The notes under the pieces were generated by a model. That model saw only the letters and a list, made by a program, of their open reading frames with translations, was not told the DNA's origin and did no database searches. DNA of 64,000 nucleotides from Rhodeus uyekii (Eukaryota; Chordata; Actinopteri; Cypriniformes; Acheilognathidae), in assembly GCA_037043235.1 (NCBI GenBank), contig JAWRVZ010000180.1:974001-1038000 (forward strand), read 5' to 3'. A program made the translations under genes and the position numbers. Of the stretch, positions 57,520-64,000 are shown piece by piece (within the stretch, counting starts at the first letter, position 1; each line of letters opens with the position of its first letter).

Positions 57520-58440
57520 CTAATTTTACAGAAAATAACTCTAATTTTTTACAGTATTTTTTTGTAAATCTAAATTATGTTTAAAACTATGTAAAATTAC
57601 AATAAATATCAGTAAATTAACAACTTGACTGTTATTTTAAGGATTATATCATTAATGACAAATTACAGTAATTCTTATTTTTTATACAGAAAATTACTGT
57701 ATTATTTATACAGTATTTTTCTATTTTTATACATTACGTACAAATTCATGTAAAATTACAATAAATATCAGTAAATTAACAAATTGACTGTTATTTTAAG
57801 GATTATATCATTAATGACAAATTACAGTAATTCTTATTTTTTTATACAGAAAATTACTGTATTATTTATACAGTATTTTTTCTATTTTTATACATTACGT
57901 ACAAATTCATGTAAGATTACAATAAATATCAGTAAATTAACAACTTGACTGTTATTTTAAGGATTATATCATTAAATGAAAAATTACAGTAATTCTTATT
58001 TTTTATACAGAAAATTACTGTATTATTTATACAGTATTTTTCTATTTTTATACATTACGTACAAATTCATGTAAAATTACAATAAATATCAGTAAATTAA
58101 CAACTTGACTGTTATTTTAAGGATTATATCATTAAATGAAAAATTACAGTAATTGTAATTTTTTTATACAGAAAATTACTGTATTATTTATACAGTATTT
58201 TTCTATTTTTATACATTACGTACAAATTCATGTAAAATTACAACCAATATATGTAATAATTAACAATTTGACCATTATTTTAAGGATTATATCATTAATG
58301 ACGAATTACAGTAATTTCCAGTTTTAATACAGGAAAATTACCTTATTATTATCTTTTCTGTTTTCATTCAATACATACAAATCCATGTAAAATTACGAAC
58401 AATATATGTAAATTAATACATTGTTTTATTTATACCATAT
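57520..58440. repeat. 160-bp tandem array, about five units
   Basis: Units are marked by 'aaggattatatcattaatga', 'cagaaaattactgtattatt' and 'tacattacgtacaaattcat'. Spacing is about 160 bp. The inner units are nearly identical and the last is diverged. Rich in TTACAGTAAT-type palindromes. Confidence 0.88.
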
Positions 58441-58564
58441 TTTTCTGTAAATGAATAATTCTAGCCTACTTCTAGAAAATGAAGATCCAAGAATGTGCAT
58501 CAGATGTGTTCTTAAGAAGCCACAGTAAACTTTATTGTTTATATATGTAATTCTCCTGTAAGGG

Positions 58565-58980
58565 AGTAAGGGAGTGATATATGTTGATTATAAATCACAC
58601 TCAGTCACCCGCGATGTTCATTCATTTAACCTTATAACGTGAATACAACAGAAACATACACAAATTATATACAACTAGTGCATAGCTTTACACTTAACAG
58701 AAACAACGAGTAACGAAAGCATTAAAGCACATATAACAAACACTTCCTGTGTGGTGCGGCATCGTCAGCGCGCGCGCGCTATCGCGGTACATTTGAGTTA
58801 ACTGAACACGTTGATACTGAAAACACTTAAGCCGCACAACACTCGAATATGCTAGACAAAACACTCATGACACTCAAACCTGTCTTTCCAACCGTGCATA
58901 CCTGTAAGGGAGTGATATATGTTGATTATAAATCACACTCAGTCACCCGCATGTTCATTTACTTAACTTTTTAACGTGAA
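58565..58980. repeat. Direct repeat pair, about 345 bp apart
   Basis: 'gggagtgatatatgttgatt' to 'tcacccgc(ga)tgttcatt' occurs at about 58567-58630 and 58910-58972. Between them lies a CpG-rich spot (GCGCGCGCGC near 58770). Possibly the two ends of a small element. Confidence 0.7.
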
Positions 58981-60400
58981 TGAAGTCTCTCGCGAGAACT
59001 CCCTTCATCCCGCCACGCAGCGACGTGCACGTCACACGTACAACCAATCACAAAATTATGAACTTGAAATGAATAACCTATTCTAGAACACAATATATTT
59101 ACAACCAATATTCATATCAAAGAACAACGAACAAACAACAAAAAACAATCACATACAAATAAATCAAACTCAATTATTTACACATATCACATATACATTT
59201 GATTAACGCTAAGTTTTATGCATTAGCTTACCTAACCCTAACCCTAAAAGCCTGACAATGTCAATGCCAAATACCTTTAAATATTGTGGTATTCTGACAT
59301 GTTTCTAACTGACACATCTTCTACTCATAAAGATCAGGACTTACAAGTTTACCACTCATATTTAGAGCATTGTGGTGCTTAATAACCTTAACCCCAAACC
59401 CAGGCCTGGTCTCACAGACAGGGTTAAGACTAAGCTAGGATTAGCCCTTAGTTCAATCAAGACATTTAAGTATCTTTAATATACGGCTAAAATAAAATAA
59501 TAATAATAATAAGACACATTTGTTACATAAATGAATTGCCTCAGCCACAAAAGTAAGTTTATAATGATTTGTTGAACATCAAATTGTCCTAAAACGCTGC
59601 CACAGGGGCAACCACTCAAAGTCTGTCTAAAAAGTTAAAAGTTTAAAAGTCTGTCTAAAAAGTTAAAAGTTTTTGTCCTAAAATAACAAGGCTGCAAAAG
59701 ATTAAATGCAGACGAGAAGTCCACAAACAAAAAGCCATGCAAAAGCCCAAGCTGTTTTTATGCTCAAAGTTAATGTGTTAGAAGCAGGAAAAATGGGCAA
59801 GCGTAAGGATTAACAGATGAGCTATGGTGGCCAGGTGCGTGTGCATTGCTTACAAGACTTAAAGGATCTGTTGCTAACATATTGGGGGTCAGGGATTTTT
59901 TTTACCAGCAAAAGGGGGACCAACACAATATTAGGAAGGTCATAATATTATGCCTGATTATGCAATGTTAGCAAAGTGTTGCTTTGGACAGAAGATTAAA
60001 CCTAAACCAACAGGTTGTGTAACAGTGGCACACAGTAAAAGTGAAAATGAGAGTTGACATTATTAGGCAGAGTATTTCTAAAGGAAATGTCAGGTAAATA
60101 AATTGTATAATTTATAATAAATAAAATACAATAATACAATTTATAATTGTATAATACAATAAAGTTTTATTGCAGTGCATGATTGCCATATATATTACCA
60201 TTGTATTACCATATATATCATGCACTGCAATAAAAAAAAACAATATATAATATATACTCAATATATACACATATATATGTGCAATAAAAACCCAATTTAA
60301 ACAATTATTTAATACAACAGCCTACAAATGCCACATTAGGCTATTGTATGGCTGTGTTGCTTTGAGCATGATTGGTTATGCTGAGTTTCATCCAGGAATC
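58981..60400. other. AT-rich interval with dispersed repeats
   Basis: A telomere-like 'cctaaccctaaccctaaa' near 59231, and a known-type fish repeat near 59400-59480 ('tctcacagacagggttaaga'). No gene recognised. Confidence 0.4.
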
Positions 60401-60413
60401 TGGCCAATGACAA

Positions 60414-60716
60414 ATGTGCGCGCCTTCTACAGCGTGCGCGCCTTTTTTCAAATTTGAATCCGTTTGTTGGAAAGCGAGTGTGCGCGCGCGCGCCTATCTG
60501 TCTGTGTGCGTTGCAGCTCGCCATCTGCAGTGCACAGCACTACTTCAGCTCGGTTTTGCATGGATTATTACATTGATTATTTTACGTCGGACTGCAAAAT
60601 GTTATATTTTAGGCAAATTTAAGTTGCGGATTGTTAATGGTGAACAAACAACAAAAAAATGCAATATGGCCAACGACTTTTACCAACGTGTAACGTTACC
60701 GGACAACTACAGAAGG
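60414..60716 (+). promoter_or_regulatory. CpG-rich spot and candidate first exon
   Basis: 60414-60500 is locally GC- and CpG-rich (GCGCGCGCGCGCC). An ATG at 60666 opens MANDFYQRVTLPDNYRR and meets a strong AG/GTAAGT donor at 60716. This is what a promoter plus first coding exon of a downstream gene would look like. The peptide is not recognised. Confidence 0.35.
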
Positions 60717-60988
60717 TAAGTTAAATAATTTAGCTTTTATTAAAAAAATATAGTCTGCTACATTGTGATGTAATGTGTTTAAGTAATAATCGAATCCCGA
60801 TAATGACATTACATAGTTCAATGTACTAGCTCCCGTTAACGTTACTGTGTGCTGTTAGCATGTCTTAATATTGTAAACTAGGATTAAGATAAAAAAAAAA
60901 TCTATATAAGAGCTTTGTAAATGAGTGAACTGAGAACGGAGTCTTGTACAAGCTCTTTTGAAAATCCCTGTTAGTAAGTAAATGGCTA

Positions 60989-60990
<2 letters not shown>

Positions 60991-61029
<39 letters not shown>
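60991..61029. repeat. (TG)n microsatellite
   Basis: About 19 TG units. Another (TG)n lies at 63554-63578 and a short (AC)n at 61807-61821. Confidence 0.95.
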
Positions 61030-61034
<5 letters not shown>

Positions 61035-61049
61035 CATTTTAGGAAGAAA

Positions 61050-62050
61050 AAATCCAGCCACATGATCTTCAGGAGCGGTGAGTATTGACATACTAACATT
61101 AGGAAAGCTGAATTTCCAGCATCATTACTCCAGTCTTTAGTGTCACATGATCCTTCAGAAATCATTCTGATATGCTGCTTAAGAAACATTTACTATTATT
61201 ATTAATGTTGAAAACAGCTTGTAACGCGTTTATTCTCTAGGAGAGGCCGGATAGCTCGCCTAAACGTAGAGTAAAGCACTAAGACACAAATATCAGTTCT
61301 GATATTCCACATGAGGGGTCCTTTGCTGAAAAAGTTTATGAATTTCTTTCCCAAAAAAACAAAATCTTACCAACCCAAAACTTTTGAACGGTATACAATG
61401 TCACAAAAGCTTTCTATTTCAGATAAATACTGTTATTTTGAACTTTCTATTTATCAAAGAATCATAAAAAGAACTGTTTTCAACATTGATAATAGATAAT
61501 CATAAATGTTTCTTGAGCAGCTAATCCTCATATCAGAATGATTTCTGAAGGATCATGTGACACTGAAGACTGGAGTAATGCTGGAAATTCAGCTTTGCAT
61601 CACAGGAATAAATTACATTTTAAAATATATTCAAATAGAAAACAGTTAATATGCATTTTAATTATATTTCACAATATTACAGCTTATTTTCTTTCTTCTT
61701 TTTTTTTAAATAATTTAATAGCATTAATGCAGCCCTGGTGAGCAGAAGTGACATCTTTAAAAACATACAAAAATATTACTGTTCTAAAACATTTGACCGG
61801 TAGTGTACACACACACACACACTGTTCAAAAGTTTGGGATCGTAAGATTTTTTATGTTTTTAAAAGAAGTTTTGTCTGCTCACCTGCAAGGCTGCATTTA
61901 TTTAATTACTCATACTAACAGTAATAATGTGAAATAATATTACAATTTAAAATAACTTTTCTATTTGAAAATATTTAAAAATGTAATTCATTCTTGTTAG
62001 CAAAGGTGCATTTTCAGCATCATTACTCCAGTCATAAATTTAATAAATAA
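61050..62050. mobile_element. Fragments of the TTCAAAAGTTTGGG repeat family
   Basis: Pieces in both orientations of a dispersed repeat common in cyprinid genomes: 61080-61230 ('atcattactccagtctttag'), 61370-61806 (the same sequence inverted, 'gaaggatcatgtgacactga', ending near 'gaccggtagtgt'), and 61823-62035 ('gttcaaaagtttgggatcg'). The mix indicates nested or rearranged copies. Confidence 0.65.
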
Positions 62051-62384
62051 ATGCTGTATAATTTTAATAAACGCTGTATAAGTGCTGTTCATTTTGTAAA
62101 GTGTTACAGTTTTGTATTCAGTATGTTTAGATTGTCACCATAATCCTAGTTTGAGAATTTGATAAACTATTGTTAATTACTGAAGTAATTTAAATTTTGT
62201 ATTTTATTTATTCAATAATTGTGATTTTAGATTACATGTTTTACATAATTTAAACACTATTAAATTATATGTAAACAAATGCTGCAAATGGAAGTTTGAG
62301 ATGATTTTAATTATTTTTTATACTGTTTATACTTATTTTATCTGCCAAAATAAAACTTAATTTTAAATCTTGAGCACGTCTTGA

Positions 62385-63105
62385 CTATTTATTGTTTGAC
62401 TGTAATCATTTAGGAAATCTGTAAAATAAGTGTGTATCTGTAGAACTCTTAACACTGTCGTTTTATTGAAGGTGTTTGACTGTAATCATTTAGTAAATAC
62501 CTGTAAAATAACAGTGTTTATCCATAGAACTCTTAGCAATATCAGTTAATTGAAAGTTTTTGACTGTAATAATTTAGTAAATACCTGTAAAATAACAGTG
62601 TTTATCCATAGAACTCTAAGCAATGTCATTTAATTAAAGGTGTTTGACTGTAATAATTTAGTAAATACCTGTAAAATAACAGTGTTTATCCATAGAACTC
62701 TAAGCAATGTCATTTAATTAAAGGTGTTTGACTGTAATAATTTAGTAAATACCTGTAAAATAACAGTGTTTATCCGTAGAACTCTTAGCAATATCATTTA
62801 ATTGAAAGTTTTTGACTGTAATAATCTAGTAAATACCTGTAAAATAACAATGTTTAACCATAGAACTCTTAGCAATATCAGTTAATTGAAGGTTTTTGAC
62901 TGTAATAATTTAGTAAATACCTGTAAAATAACAGTGTTTAACCATAGAACTCTTAGCAATATCATTTAATTAAAGGTGTTTGACTGTAATAATTTAGTAA
63001 ATACTTGTAAAATAACAGTGTTTATCCGTAGAACTGTTAACACTGTCATTTAACTGAAGGTTTTTGATCATAATAATCTAGGAAAGATCCATAAAATAAC
63101 AGTTT
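62385..63105. repeat. 84-bp tandem array, about eight units
   Basis: Units contain 'tttgactgtaataatttagt', 'aaatacctgtaaaataacag' and 'tccatagaactcttagcaat'. Spacing is about 84 bp. Two central units (about 62640-62725) are almost identical, pointing to recent duplication. It adjoins the MITE at 63108. Confidence 0.9.
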
Positions 63106-63107
63106 TA

Positions 63108-63386
63108 CACTGTAAAAAAAAAATCATTAAAAAACGGTAAATGACTGGCAGCTACGGCTGCCAAACAAAAACCGTAAAAAAAAGGTAAAATATCTTACTT
63201 TAAACACGGGAAAAATCTGTAAAATAACATGTTTTTTCACTACAATTTTTAATGAAAATTTCTGTAAAATTATTGTTTTTGCACTTTATTTGAATTAAGA
63301 TATTTTACTTTAATTTTATGGTTTTTGTTTGGCAGCCGTAGCTGCCAGTCAATTACCGTTTTTTTACGAGATTATTTTTTACAGTG
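63108..63386. mobile_element. Palindromic TA-flanked MITE
   Basis: 279 bp, ends CACTGTAAAA and TTTTACAGTG, TA on both sides. The inverted repeats extend about 75 bp and include 'gactggcagctacggctgcc', so the element could fold into a long hairpin. Confidence 0.85.
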
Positions 63387-63730
63387 TAATATAGTGAAAC
63401 CTTTTGAATGCCAAATTCAGCCTAATATCACTAGTTTAAAGGGATTCCCCCCCAACTTTTATATTTTGCACAGAGTTATGTTTAGAGGTAGAGGTAGGGG
63501 TAGGGGTCACGCTAGAACATAGAAAATTACTTACTAATAAAGTGAAACAAAAAAGTGTGTGTGTGTGTGTGTGTGTGCGGGGTCAGTAGTTGTTTTGCAG
63601 GCTGTGACTCAGACAGAAAGTACCAAGATAGGCTGATCTAAGTATCACTTTGACTGAGATACTGACCTTGATATTTTCATGGGGAAGAGTACACACAGAC
63701 ACACTCTCTCTCTTTGATTCTCCTTCATCA

Positions 63731-63877
63731 ATGGACTTCTTCAACTGTTGTGTGCTGTACATTCGTTTTTTTCTATTCAGTGTTCTTTCTTTACATGTTG
63801 ATGGAGGGAACTTAATGCTCAAAGTAAAACAGAATATTCACTCTGGCTCTTCCTCAGTTGTAGGCATTATCACAGTA
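63731..63877 (+). other. Candidate signal-peptide exon (low confidence)
   Basis: The ATG at 63731 opens MDFFNCCVLYIRFFLFSVLS, a plausible signal peptide, then HVDGGNLMLKVKQNIHSGSS. A GTATGA at 63875 could be a donor just before the in-frame stop. No further exon is visible before the window ends. Confidence 0.2.
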
Positions 63878-64000
63878 TGAAAAGAGCATTTACCGCATTT
63901 AAGCGTTTATTTATAGACTAGCAATGGCAAACAGTTTAAATTTTTAAAATTAAAATTTGTACTATTTTTATTTATTTATCAATAATTCGGTTAACCCTCT

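Noticed and set aside
57520..58440. CRISPR-like repeat-spacer structure
   Set aside because: Units are contiguous 160-bp tandem repeats without unique spacers, and the DNA is eukaryotic.
59228..59248. Telomere-like CCCTAA repeats
   Set aside because: Only about two and a half units; too short to be an interstitial telomere.

Overview
The window looks like teleost fish nuclear DNA, most likely from a cyprinid. Three things suggest this: a spliced gene of the vertebrate alpha-2,8-sialyltransferase family with GT/AG introns, a TE load typical of fish (DIRS, Ty3/Gypsy, L2-like LINEs, hAT, TA-flanked MITEs), and the dispersed repeat with 'TTCAAAAGTTTGGG' ends that I know as abundant in cyprinids. 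There is no prokaryotic gene organisation and no CRISPR, rRNA or intact tRNA gene.

The only host gene that can be read with confidence is an ST8SIA6-like sialyltransferase on the + strand. Nine coding exons can be placed between 6541 and 30714. They give a short cytoplasmic tail and signal anchor (exon 1), a stem (exons 2-5), the cysteine-bearing pre-motif exon (6), sialylmotif L (7-8), and motifs S, III and VS in a long last exon (9). Splice phases agree at every junction except exon 4 to exon 5. An older partial tandem copy of the 5' part of the locus lies at about 124-1338, and perhaps at 2920-3035.

Layout. 1-6480: degenerate duplicate copy, a solo LTR, and a broken Gypsy element holding a broken L2-type LINE. 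6541-8855: exons 1-5. 8856-20895: a 12 kb intron holding a SINE-like repeat, split by a Gypsy element whose two LTRs are inverted, and an apparently intact DIRS element (gag, RT/RNase H and tyrosine recombinase ORFs all open). 20896-21556: exons 6-7. 21557-28273: an intron with a solo LTR and a CGGBP1-like hAT transposase pseudogene split by a truncated Gypsy element. 28274-30714: exons 8-9 and one more solo LTR. 31129-33955: MITE containing a Gypsy remnant containing a LINE tail. 34084-39200: a dead DIRS element carrying a non-autonomous hAT element. 39783-46206: a zinc-knuckle LINE interrupted by LTR material, then the 5' half of a Gypsy element with a tRNA-Lys primer site. 46281-48540: a second hAT transposase pseudogene. 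48630-50752: the 5' part of a third DIRS element, inserted into an unrecognised ORF with one membrane segment. 51839-58460: MITEs, two TA-flanked elements (one holding a hAT element with a tRNA-Ser-like stretch) and a 160-bp tandem array. 58461-64000: AT-rich DNA with weak candidate first exons, an 84-bp tandem array and a palindromic MITE.

Most of the protein-coding sequence is transposon-derived. The main biological content is the sialyltransferase gene, expanded by nested insertions in its introns, and an unusually legible record of insertion order from target-site duplications. All family names are by eye from motifs; no database search was run.
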